A stretch of DNA of 64,000 bases. It comes from Candidula unifasciata (lineage: Eukaryota; Mollusca; Gastropoda; Stylommatophora; Geomitridae). Under the pieces are notes generated by a model, which was given only the letters and a program-made list of their open reading frames with translations, was not told the DNA's origin and made no database searches. A program made the translations under genes and the position numbers. The stretch lies in assembly GCA_905116865.2 (NCBI GenBank), contig CAJHNH020008001.1:96001-160000 (forward strand). The letters are read 5' to 3'. Below, one piece after another: positions 1-9,915 of this stretch; position 1 is the stretch's first letter; every line of letters starts with the position of its first letter.

Positions 1-961
1 TGCCAAGGCCAGTAGTGCTGTCAGGCTGAACGGACAAAAAATAAGCTGGTTCTGAACAAGACTCTGGGCTGCATCCTCTCCCCAACACTGTTTAATAGCT
101 TCTTAGAAAATTTTTTTTACTGATGCCGTAGAAAAACATCATGTAACAGTTAGTATCGGAGGTCGAACTATAACAAACTTAAGGTTTCCAGATGACATCG
201 ATGGGTGGGCTAGGAAAAAAAAGAGCGTGGAGCTTGTAAAACAGCCTGACGAAACATCAACCAAGTATGGCATGGAAATAAACGCAAAAAAAAAAAAAAA
301 AAAACTGCTGGCATAACTTCACCAATCTGCGTTAAAGGTCACAAATTAGAACAAGATAATCATTTCAAATATTTAGGATCCACTTTAAGTGACCTGAGGT
401 CAAGACTAGAAATCATGTCTAGGATTGCACAGATTACATCAATCCTTGCCAAGCAGCAAACATTACGGAGATCTAAAAACATTTGATGCAAAACTAAGAT
501 TCCATTTCCCATAGCACTAGCTATTTGTACATTTACACATGGCTGTGAAACGTGGACCTTAACAACTGAACTCGAAAGGAAGATATGAGCATTGGAAATA
601 CGATGTTTCAGTAACATTTTCGGTATATCATACAGAGACGACATTAAAAAGAAAGAGGTTCGTTATATAATTATACAACACTTTGGCAACTATGAACCTG
701 TTTTATCTACCGTGAAAAGACAAATGCAATGGTATAGAAATTGTAATAAGATCTAATTGCCTCTCAAAAATAATCCTGCAGGGTTCAGTAGAGGGAAAGA
801 GGAGAAGAGGCAGACCAAGAAAGACCTGGTTACAGAACTGACTGACTAGACAGGCCTCAGGCATGCAACTATGAAGTCCATCGTAACTGACCGGGAAAGG
901 GAGAGAGAGATGATCGGCCAGTCAACAGAAACTGGTGACCCAACCATACCTAATGTTACGG

Positions 962-1036
<75 letters not shown>

Positions 1037-1056
1037 CAATGATGATGATTACTTGT
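1..1056 (+). mobile_element. LINE-A: decayed non-LTR retrotransposon 3' end (RT to C-terminus) with (ATG)n tail
   Basis: This is the 3' part of a LINE whose 5' end lies outside the window. Conceptual translation with several frameshifts shows the reverse-transcriptase motif GCILSPTLFNSFLE near 65-110, then LRFPDDI near 182-203 (the FADD catalytic box, changed to FPDD). A GHKLEQDNHFKYLGS-like segment follows near 340-385, then a CETWTL segment near 546-562 and a basic EEADQERPGYRTD-like end near 800-840. The last open segment (871-1068) has the DREREREM helix seen at LINE C-termini. It then runs straight into (ATG)n from about 962 to 1051, which I read as the element's 3' simple-repeat tail. 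An A-run (284-304) and multiple stops show it is dead. The layout resembles RTE-like LINEs, but the clade is not proven. Confidence 0.8.
962..1051 (+). repeat. (ATG)n microsatellite, LINE-A tail
   Basis: About 24 near-perfect ATG triplets, then one ACA interruption and three more. It abuts the C-terminal codons of LINE-A with no spacer, so it is most simply the expanded 3' tail of that element. Confidence 0.95.
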
Positions 1057-1420
1057 GGTGACAATTAAGAAAAATATTCAGGCTGACCAGGAAACACAGC
1101 ATGGACAGGAACGTGCGTTTAAAACAGTGGTGATCGATCTTCTAATTCTTAATGAAAAACAAATGTATGAAACACACAGAGCCAACAACTTCCATTATCA
1201 TGTCCATATAAATACACACACCACACCTCGACCCTTGCATTGATGTCTACCTCTTACTAGCTTGCCTCAAACTTTTCCTTTACCTGTTGAAACAGTGTTA
1301 ATGCTTTCAATATAGCCACAATATTTAACTTGCCTCTTACTGTATTCCGTCAGTCGACTATCTTTCTTTCTTCAGTATTTAATTTTTTTACTGTTTTTGT
1401 TTCCATGAAACATGGCCGCC
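1057..1420. other. Unassigned single-copy sequence
   Basis: AT-rich sequence with no motif, tandem structure or coding frame I can support. The short open frame at its start is a run-on from the (ATG)n tail. Confidence 0.5.
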
Positions 1421-1423
1421 TGT

Positions 1424-1571
1424 TTTTCGGTAAGCCACATCTCCAGGCCTTATTTTCGGTAAGCCACATCTCCAGGCCTTATTTTCGGTAAGCCACATCT
1501 CTAGGCCTTATTTTCGGTAAGCCACATCTCCAGGCCTTATTTTCGGTAAGCCACATCTCCAGGCCTTATTC
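1424..1571. repeat. 29-bp minisatellite, 5 copies
   Basis: Five nearly identical head-to-tail copies of a 29-bp unit beginning TTTTCGGTAAGCCACATCTC. Only one substitution is obvious among copies, which suggests recent amplification or homogenisation. Confidence 0.93.
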
Positions 1572-1888
1572 AGACTATCTAACCGTTTGTCCATAGTCTA
1601 GTTTTCTGGTCAATATTTTTCTTCTAATGAAACATAGAGGGCCAAATAACAGGCTAACTGATCTGAAAAGACAATGGAGATGTGGGAATCGATAATAAGA
1701 GCACAAAACATGAACAATACAGGCGGGCGTGTAATTAAACCGCAGCGTAAAGCCGAGATTATCACATCCTGACTGCAGACGTTCTTCTGTGAGTGTCACC
1801 AGAACATGAATCCGATGAATATATGTGTGACGTCACGGGCGAGTGAACACAATGGTCGGTGAGAAAACTGAATAATCATCATCTCTTA
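1572..1888. other. Unassigned sequence
   Basis: No repeat, RNA or coding signal that I can support. A CTCACGGG/CGTCACGGGC segment near 1830-1840 is locally CG-rich but not otherwise distinctive. Confidence 0.4.
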
Positions 1889-2715
1889 AATAGAAACGCT
1901 GTGAGGTGACTACATAAAGTCATAGACTCTTGAACAAACATATCGCTGAGGTAACTACACAAGGTCATGTACTCTTTAACACTCATGGCTCTGAGGTGAC
2001 TACATAAAGTCATAGACTCTTGAACAAACATATCTCTGAGGTAACTATAGAAAGTCACGCACTCTAGAACACACATAGCTCTGAGGTGACTTCATAAAGT
2101 CATGTACTCTTTAACACACATAGCTCTGAGGTAACTACATAAGGTCATGTACTCTTTAACACATATGGCTCTGAGGTGACTACAGAAAGTCACGCACTCT
2201 AGAACACCCATATCTCCTAGGTAACTACATACGGTCATGCACTCTTTAACACACATAACTCTGAGGTGACTACAGAAATTCACGTAGTCTAGAACACACA
2301 CATCTCCTAGGTAACTACATACGGTCATGCACTCTTTAACACACATAGCTCTGAGGTGACTACAGAAATTCACGTAGTCTAGAACACACACATCTCCTAG
2401 GTAACTACATAAAGTCATTCACTCTTTAACACACATAGCTGTGATGTGACTACAGAAAGTCACGTACTCTAGAACACACAGATCTCTGAGGTAACTACAT
2501 AAGGTCATGCACTTTTTTAACACACATGGCTCTGAGGTGACTACAGAAAATCATAAACTCATGAAAACACATGACTCTGATGTGACTACAGAAAGTCAAA
2601 AACTGATGAAAACACATGACACTGAGGTGAGTACAGAAAGTCATGAACTCATGAAAACACACGACTCCGAGTTGAGTACAGAAAGTCATCGACTAATGAG
2701 TACAAAGTCTCAGGT
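1889..2715. repeat. 45-bp minisatellite with alternating subtypes (~18 copies)
   Basis: Tandem 45-bp units of the form CTCTGAGGTGACTACAGAAA plus GTCACGTACTCTAGAACACACATAG. Two unit types, with CTCTTTAAC or CTCTAGAAC and with GTGAC or GTAAC, alternate through much of the array, giving a 90-bp higher-order period. The right third (2530-2715) drifts to a GATGAAAACACATGACTC subtype. The period is a multiple of 3, which explains the long open frames on both strands (for example 2092-2418 on the minus strand). I see no start context or composition that suggests a protein. Confidence 0.93.
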
Positions 2716-2786
2716 GCCCTGAATATGATGACCCTCGAATACACACCATCTCACTGCCGGTTAATGTGAAATATTTTCAACTCGTT

Positions 2787-3062
2787 GGAATTCTAAAAGA
2801 TCTGAACAATAAGGAAGATTGACTAATGCTGTTGTCTGGTCTCGGAAGCAGAAATATTTTGGTCCTATCAAGCGCCAGGGTGGATTTGAAAAATAATAAC
2901 AGCAAAAGGCATGGTGCCAGGAAGGAAGGGCAGAGGCCGACCAACACGGAGATTCGCACAGGATAAAAGTGACTCGTTGGAGATGGGAGAGCTGGTGAGA
3001 GGCCAAGTTTCTTTCAGGCAGAACGTAATGAGAGCAACGTTCTGCAAAGGACCTACTACATG
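2787..3062 (+). mobile_element. LINE-B copy 1: 5'-truncated LINE C-terminus
   Basis: The sequence aligns by eye with copies at 57985-58272 and 59027-59405. Shared landmarks are a CTAAAAGATCTGAACA block, an AGAAATATTTTGGTC block, GGCATGGTGCCAGGAA, TTTCTTTCAGGCAGA and the terminal GCAACGTTCTGCAAAGGACC. In the best-preserved copy this encodes a LINE C-terminus with a KYFGHI motif and an RFRQTVMRATFCKGPAT-like end. This copy has frameshifts and stops and is non-functional. It ends near TACTACATGG. Confidence 0.8.
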
Positions 3063-3284
3063 GAAATAATACAATTCAAAATCCTTTTGACCTCGTTTGA
3101 AGGTGTGCAAAAGTTACTTCTCTGCCGCCTACTTCTCGATTATCCCATAATTTTGCCCAAAAAATATTTTCCTTGGTAGATCGCCAAGCTTCCTCTCACG
3201 ATCAAACCTTCGTGTACACTTAATTCTATGTATCAGTTTTTGAAAAAAGAAATCGGTACTTTCAACCAGCATCCCCAAAGAGGA

Positions 3285-3460
3285 AGTTTTAGGTTATAAT
3301 TATGACTTAGGTTATACAACGGCTTAGCATTTCTCGCCGTTAAGAGCCCTGAAAATGACTCCTGGAGTATTGACGCGATCACCGTAGAGAGAACAAATAC
3401 TATCTCCCACCGTCCACTGGTCATCCACGGGCGAGCCTGTCGCCGATGTGATTGATATAC
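3285..3460 (-). mobile_element. IR3 interspersed repeat, copy 1
   Basis: Matches 28500-28700 (same orientation) and 57235-57650 (opposite orientation). Shared blocks are GGTTATAATTATGACTTAGG, a TTGACGCGATCA block and a CCGATGTGAT/CCGGTCTCGGATGTGAT end. The element type is unknown: no coding capacity and no clear terminal repeats are visible. Confidence 0.65.
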
Positions 3461-4091
3461 GCGTATGTATCGTCTTTTTGCTGTTATGTAACGCTGTTGT
3501 GTTTAACGCGCGTGTTTCATTTGTTGAATACACAAGTTCTTTGATGCAAGCAATGATTACTAATAGTTTTCTTGATCTGGCTCACTTACTCCAAATGAGA
3601 TGGAGCGCGATCTAAGAAAACATTAGCTGATCGCATTTATTTGTTTTCGGAACATACTTGTCTTGCGAAGCTGATCTTTGCCAAGTGATAACACAGAATC
3701 ACAGACTGCACCAGACACGGACGATCTCATCCGATGAACAGATAGATGTATCTCTGTCAACTCTCGTTTCAAGCAAATTATTCTATAAACACTGATACGT
3801 TCAAATAATGAGATTACTGTATTGTATAGGAAGAAATGGTCGTGTTGAATGCAAGTATTTTTACCCTAGTGAATTATTTTCTACAATCATGTTATCTAAA
3901 TTGGCAGTGGGTATCACTGACTGAAACTTCACACTCTGAACATATTGTAAACAGCCACGCAGGGCGCCGATGCAAAGAAAAACATAAAGAGGGAGGGACG
4001 ACCTATCCTAGTTTAAGAGCATAATAATTAAACATAAATATAATAACAGTAACAACAGTAATAAAAAGAATGTGCCGACTGACTGTCTGAT
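3461..4091. other. Unassigned sequence
   Basis: AT-rich, no supported feature. A 62-codon open frame at 3836-4024 has no recognisable similarity or coding signature. Confidence 0.4.
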
Positions 4092-4166
4092 TTTCTACCC
4101 CACCAGGACATTACATAAGCGATAAACACCCGATGACACAAAGTGCCACCATGTGAATGAGGAATT
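4092..4166 (-). mobile_element. IR1 interspersed repeat, short copy 1
   Basis: CCCCACCAGGACATTACATA followed by GCGATAAACACCCGATGACACAAAGTG is the reverse complement of the terminal part of IR1. Compare the + strand copies at 14164-14370, 58725-58920 and 59480-59695, which read TGTGTCATCTGGTGTTTATC then GCTTGTGTGATGTCCT. Confidence 0.75.
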
Positions 4167-4384
4167 TAATGCTAGCTTATCGCTCCATGCTGTTTTCAAA
4201 ACAATACACCTCTGACTATGTTAACAAAATGGCGACTTTTTAGTTATCAGCTTATCGGGTTGCGATGAAATGTTGCCAGATCATAGACGAAGGTTGTCTC
4301 TTTGGATTCCATGCTTTGATTCACAGATGACATTTATGTCTTGGCCATAATAAAATCAGTCTCATTACTTAATTGTCAGACCTT

Positions 4385-4775
4385 GTATGTGATCTAAATA
4401 CCAAACGGCTAAGATTTGTATACAGTCATGCAATCTAAATAACCAATCACTTAGATTGTATTTTACAACTATGTAATCTAATTACCAAACTACTGAGATA
4501 TTTCCTACAATCATGTTAGCTAAATACCGAACTACTTAGATATTTTATACTATCATGTAATCTAAATAGAACGACTTAGACATTTTCTACAATCATGTAA
4601 TCTAAATACCGAACTACTTAGAAATTTACTACAATCACGTAATCTAAATACCAAACGATTTAGAAATTTTCTACAATCATGTAATCTAAATACCGAATGA
4701 CAGATATTTTCTAGAATCATGTTATCTAAATACCGAACTACTTAGATATTTTCTACAATCACGTAATTTAAATCC
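4385..4775. repeat. 42-bp AT-rich degenerate minisatellite (~9 copies)
   Basis: Repeats of TTTTCTACAATCATGTAATC plus TAAATACCGAACTACTTAGATA, with copies diverging more at the left end. The last copy runs into a short unique CG-containing segment at 4776. Confidence 0.9.
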
Positions 4776-5874
4776 CCAACGCCTGGCACCGACCCACACT
4801 TGCACATTCCGACTACGCAGGGTTAAAAATCCGTTATAATGCCAGTAAATCTGCATTGTTCGATGTTACAAATAACGATGGCTCCCTGGCTGCTATTCCG
4901 TATATTTAACATGTTCACGCACGCGCGGAGCTCATCTTGTACGACTTCAAAAACTTCATTACAAATGCATGGAGCGTTCCCATTTATATTAAGAAAAGCA
5001 GTGAGAGGTGAACTTCTCCGTGCTTTCTTCCTTAATGGCATACAGATGGAGCTGCATCGATTACACTTGCCTTATGTTGGAGATATGAAGTTGCATCGAT
5101 TAATTGTGCCTTATAGAGGAAGATATGGTGCACAAATGACTGGATTTACACATCAGCAAAATTCACCATACAAGTAATAATCGGGGATTTTGTATGTTGG
5201 GACACATACAAGTGAACCACAACCAATATAGTCACAATCGCAACACAACAAGCATCGTCATTATATTGTTTTTTATAATTGTTACCCTTTAATTGAGAAC
5301 GAAAAGAAGAAGAAATATTCATCATCATCACAACCACCATCACCACAACGATGGCAGTTATGTCCAAGTCCAAGTCCTTTTGAGAGAAAAAAAGAAAAGA
5401 AAAGCTCGACCACGTTCAGACTGCTGCTAGCTAGCCGAGGCTACTAGCAGTCTCCGCCTATATTTGTGGTCTGGGTTATTTGCGTCACTTTCGTGACTGA
5501 ATTTTAGTGTTTGTGCCATTTCTGGGCTTGATGCTTCCATCCGAATCAAACCGCTCGTCCTGTTGTCACTGGTGCATGTCTTCCTTCTTCTTTATTGGTG
5601 TTTCCTGTTTGTTCTGTCTCCCTTTGATCTGGCTAGGCGTATCTCGAAGGAGAGCGAGCTTCCATACACAACGTCCTTTGGACCACCATTTATTGTTTTA
5701 AAATTTTGAGTATTTAAATTATGCCAAAAAGTACTGAAAACAGTTTTTGAATTTGAATAGTTCCATAATGTGAAAATGTTCCGCGTGTGACCATAGTGGT
5801 CTTATAGTTGTCTTCCTGTAATATGATGCTTTAAGTGGCATGATCACGCACGTCCACGTAATGGTCTCCGGCCT
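4776..5874. other. Unassigned sequence with a short duplicated segment
   Basis: No supported gene. A 112-codon frame (4839-5177) is open but unrecognised. It contains a local imperfect duplication, GAGCTGCATCGATTA at about 5048 and AAGTTGCATCGATTA at about 5088. A CAT/CAC triplet-rich stretch lies at 5315-5350 and an A/G-rich stretch at 5382-5405. Confidence 0.4.
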
Positions 5875-5877
5875 CCA

Positions 5878-6070
5878 AGTAAAAGTCTTCTTCTTCCTGT
5901 TAGCGTTCTCCGGTTTTATATCCCGGACACCAGTTCGAGTTGTTCGTCTACATCCGTTTTACGGATTTTGCTCATGTGTATGCAGACTGTTGGTTTGCAC
6001 TCCAACTTTGAAGGAATTACCTAGATTATTAGCCTTTCACGATATGCTTTTTAGGGGACAGTATGTCTGA
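5878..6070 (+). mobile_element. IR2 interspersed repeat, diverged copy 1
   Basis: Landmarks shared with 26070-26370 and 43450-43740 occur in order: a TTCTTCTTCC start, CGTTCTCCGGTTTTAT, GTTGTTCGTC, ACATCCGTTTTACGGA, GCAGACTGTTGGTT, CACTCCAACTTTGAAGGAA and CGATATGCTTTTTAGGG. It is the most diverged member seen here. Confidence 0.7.
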
Positions 6071-6195
6071 TCTAAATGAGTATACAGAATATAAACTTAC
6101 TATATAAGTGAGCGTAAATGTGCTTACCCTACTGTCTATTGTATACGTTTACCCGTGTCAGAAGTGAACAGTCTGTATTATTAGGGCTAATCAAG

Positions 6196-7232
6196 TAAAG
6201 GGGGAAAGCTGGAGTGCTTTGAGACTACAGTAAAGCTGGAGTACTTTTGGACAATAGTAAAGCTCGAGTACTTTGAGACAATAGTAAAGCTCGAGTACTT
6301 TGAGACAATAGTAAAGCTCGAGTACTTTGAGACAATAGTAAAGCTCGAGTACTTTGAGACAACAGTAAAGCTGGAGTACTTTGAGACAACAGTAAAGCTG
6401 GAGTACTTTGAGACAACAGTAAAGCTGGAGTACTTTAGGACAACAGTAAAGCTGGAGTCTTTTGAGACTACAGTAAAGCTGGAGTACTTTTGGACAATAG
6501 TAAAGCTCGAGTACTTTGAGACAATAGTAAAGCTCGAGTACTTTGAGACAATAGTAAAGCTCGAGTACTTTGAGACAATAGTAAAGCTCGAGTACTTTGA
6601 GACAACAGTAAAGCTGGAGTACTTTGAGACAACAGTAAAGCTGGAGTACTTTGAGACAACAGTAAAGCTGGAGTACTTTAGGACAACAGTAAAGCTGGAG
6701 TCTTTTGAGACAACAGTAAAGCTGGAGTACTTTGGGACAATAGTAAAGCTCGAGTACTTTGAGACAATAGTAAAGCTCGAGTACTTTGAGACAACAGTAA
6801 AGCTGAAGTACTTTGAGACAACTTTGAAGCTCGAGTACTTTGAGACAACAGTAAAGCTGGAGTACTTTGAGACAAAAGTAAAGCTCGAGTACTTTGAGAC
6901 AATTGTAAAGCTCGAGTACTTTGAGACAACAGTAAAGCTGGAGTACTTTGAGACAACAGTAAAGCTGGAGTACTTTGAGACAACAGTAAAGCTGGAGTAC
7001 TTTGAGACAACAGTAAAGCTGGAGTACTTTGAGACAACAGTAAAGCTGGAGTACTTTGAGACAACAGTAAAGCTGAAATACTTTGAGACAAAAGTAAAGC
7101 TCGAGTACTTTGAGACAACAGTAAAGCTGGAGTACTTTGAGACAACAGTGAAGCTCGAGTACTTTGAGACAACAGTAAAGCCGGAGTACTTTGAGACAAC
7201 AGTGAAGTTCGAGTACTTTGATACAACAGTAA
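6196..7232. repeat. 27-bp minisatellite (~38 copies) with 243-bp higher-order duplication
   Basis: Head-to-tail units of ACAGTAAAGCTGGAGTACTT plus TGAGACA. Variants GCTGGAG/GCTCGAG and ACAGT/ATAGT fall in blocks. The segments 6225-6467 and 6468-6710 are near-identical 243-bp blocks (nine units each), evidence of a larger unequal exchange. The 27-bp period keeps several frames open on both strands (6187-7281 minus, 6824-7243 plus). I treat these as non-coding because all frames are equally open. Confidence 0.96.
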
Positions 7233-7344
7233 ATCTGGAGTAGAAGAGATATGTCGAGGCAGACAAGCCGTGTAGTGTCAAGTCGTGACACTGGGTACAA
7301 ACACATGGATTCCACTACCCCGACTTCCATAAAAAGGTAACGCC

Positions 7345-8130
7345 CACTCTCTAAATGTTAAACCCCGCTCTCTCTTAAAGTTTTCCCTACACACTCATTC
7401 ATTTTTATTTTCACTCTCGATAAAAGTTTACTCCCACTACAAGTTTACCGCCACTCCCACTACAAGTTTACACCCACTAACCACTAAAAGGTTACCCCCA
7501 CTCTCACTACAAGTTTACCCCAACTCTCACTACAAGTGTACCCCCCACTCTCACTACAGGTGTACCCCCCCCCACTCTCACTACAAGTTTACCCCCACTC
7601 TCACTACAAGTTTACCCCCACTCTCACTACAAGTTTACCCCCACTTTCACTACAAGTTTACCCCCACTCTCACTACAAGTTTTACCCCCTCTCTCACTAC
7701 AAGTTTACCCCCACTCTCACTACAAGTTTACCCCAACTCTCACTACAAGTGTACCCCCCACTCTCACTACAGGTGTACCCCCCCCCCACTCTCACTACAA
7801 GTTTACCCCCACTCTCACTACAAGTTTACCCCCACTTTCACTACAAGTCTACCCCCTCTCTCACTACAAGTTCACCCCCACTCTCACTACAAGTTTACCC
7901 CCACTCCCACTAAAAGTTTACACCCACTCCCACTACAAGTTTACCCCCACTCTCACTACAAGTTTACCCCCACTCCCACTACAAGTTCACCCATCCCCCC
8001 ACTCCTATCAAAGTTATCCCCACTCTCTTTAAACATTTACTCTAACTCTCTCTAAACGTTTACCCTCACTCATTCTAAGTCTCCCACCCCGTACTCTCAT
8101 TACATGTTTACCCCGCTCCCACTGCAGGTT
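7345..8130. repeat. 23-bp C-rich minisatellite (~33 copies)
   Basis: Units of ACTCTCACTACAAGTTTACC plus CCC, with a variable number of C residues (4-9) in the C-run. Diverged copies at both ends (TAAAAGTTTAC, TAAACGTTTAC) show the usual decay at array edges. The strand asymmetry is strong: C-rich on the + strand. Confidence 0.93.
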
Positions 8131-9030
8131 AACCCTACCACATACCCACATGTACTTTTAACAAACACGCCGTGTAATCAGATAGGCCCAGACAGAACAT
8201 GAATGGTTCTTACTTTGTGCAACATTGATCATCGCTAGTCAATGCCGTGCCACAAAATGAAGAATGCCAAATGAAATCTCTACTCCGATGCATCACAACA
8301 AGGGTTCACTTTGGCAACACCAGATACTTATAAATTATTCACTTCTTCTATTGCAGACCGAATTTTCATTAACTATGTAGAGATAGTAAAGACAATTTGG
8401 CAGCTTGGCACGTCATTCACAGATGATGAGAATGGAGAGTGGGGGAAATGCCTAAAAAAAAGCTTCCTGCAAAACTGCGTGATTTCACATGAAATGTTAA
8501 CAGATGGAGATGACGGTAACAGATATGAAGAACTTATAGCGACACAAGTGAATACAAGCAATTGTGAATGCGAAAAGAGGGGCACAAATGGAGGATAGAA
8601 TGATGAGAATAGAGTGCTTGATTGCATGATTGTGTCTCCGCTTTCTTGGCGTTTGTAAAATCCGTTTTTGATAGTTCCAAAAGAAGCCATTATCATCACG
8701 AAAGAGACCTGTTCAGCTTTTAGAACTGTATACAGTTACAGCACGTTTCATCACAATGGTAGTTTCGTCATCACAGTTATCGTTATTATCACGATGAGAA
8801 GGCTCCAGTCACGATGTTCAGACCAAGGACATGGCCACATCACGTGCTTATCAATATATAGTTGTTATTGTGCTAAACATGCATAGAGGACTGTGTATAG
8901 TTGGTGGTGATATTATAGAAGTATGTGAAGGCATTGGTTTCTGTCCGGCAAGTAGTGAAGATAAAACTTTGTGTAGAAGTCTGTTTCTGTATAGTTACTA
9001 GAGATATAAAAATAAACTATACGGAGAAGT
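8131..9030. other. Unassigned sequence; one 95-codon open frame
   Basis: The frame at 8311-8598 (+) starts MATPDTYKLFTSSIADR and has mixed, non-repetitive composition, but I recognise no domain. There is no visible splice or promoter context and the opposite strand is also open at 8373-8699. It could be chance or an exon remnant. Confidence 0.3.
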
Positions 9031-9031
9031 A

Positions 9032-9206
9032 TACCAGAGATGACACTCTGCGGTGAACGGAGAAACGTCGCTGTAGATACTGAGTTACATGCGGACGGCG
9101 ACACAGGCGGACAGTTTCTTATCAGCTGTCCATACTGGTGGCAGAGCACTTATGGTTTATAACCGTGTGCAGATACGCTGATTCACATCTCCCGACTTTA
9201 CCTTTA
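9032..9206 (+). mobile_element. SINE-4, 5'-truncated copy
   Basis: Matches the 3' two thirds of the full copy at 56773-57067: AACGTCGCTGTAGATACTGA, GGCGACACAGGCGGACAGTT, CTGGTGGCAGAGCACTTATG and the terminal TTCACATCTCCCGACTTTAC. The tRNA-like head is absent. It ends in a short TTTACC reiteration, as in the full copy. Confidence 0.85.
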
Positions 9207-9439
9207 CCTAAAGCTATATGATACACGGAGAGAATTGGCCTTCAGGATATCTGTCGTAAAGACTACCGGCCTCCGGATAGACATTTTCTGATACAAGGAT
9301 CGATAAGATCATAATCCTCAACATCATCATCAGCACCACCACCACCATCGTCATCATCAGCAGCATCATCATCATACGTTGTAATGTTTGACATCAACAA
9401 GGGCTCCCAGTCTACTCCTCAATTATCTTATTCCTACTA
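9207..9439. other. Unassigned, with CAT/CAC/CAG triplet tract
   Basis: Contains an imperfect CAT/CAC/CAG trinucleotide tract at about 9321-9378. Nothing else is supported. Confidence 0.5.
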
Positions 9440-9620
9440 TCTAGACAGAAACAGACATATTCACGGAGTTCTATCTACTTAACGGACAGAAACAGACTTA
9501 TTCACGGAGTTCTATCTACTTAACGGACAGAAACAGACTTATTCACGGAGTTCTATCTACTTAACGGACAGAAACAGACTTATTCACGGAGTTCTATCTA
9601 CTTACCGGACATAAACAGAC
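9440..9620. repeat. 41-bp minisatellite, ~4 copies (first block of the 9.4-11.7 kb array)
   Basis: Near-identical units of GACAGAAACAGACTTATTCA plus CGGAGTTCTATCTACTTAACG. Shares the ACAGAAACAGAC and GTTCTATC modules with the two following blocks, so all three probably descend from one repeat. Confidence 0.92.
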
Positions 9621-9649
9621 GTCTTTGAAGACTGCTATAATGTCACTAC

Positions 9650-9915
9650 TAACTAGACAGAAACAGACCTCTCCGCGTAGTTCTATCTTATAACCATACA
9701 CTAGACAGAAACAGACCTCTCCGCGTTGATCTATCTTATAACCATACACTAGACAGAAACAGACCTCTCCGCGTTGATCTATCTTATAACCATACACTAG
9801 ACAGAAACAGACCTCTCCGCGTAGATCTATATTATAACCATACACTAGACAGAAACAGACCTCTCCGCGTAGATTTATCTTATAACCATACACTAGACAG
9901 AAACAGACTTCTTCA
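9650..9915. repeat. 48-bp minisatellite, ~5 copies (second block)
   Basis: Units of CTAGACAGAAACAGACCTCT plus CCGCGTAGATCTATCTTATAACCATACA. The spacing of successive CTAGACAG starts is 48 bp (9701, 9749). The 16-codon period gives a spurious minus-strand frame at 9594-9893. Confidence 0.92.

Noticed and set aside
6187..7281. 364- and 379-codon minus-strand open frames with 9-residue repeats (possible repetitive structural protein)
   Set aside because: The 27-bp period leaves frames open on both strands equally; no signal peptide, start context or flanking exon structure is visible.
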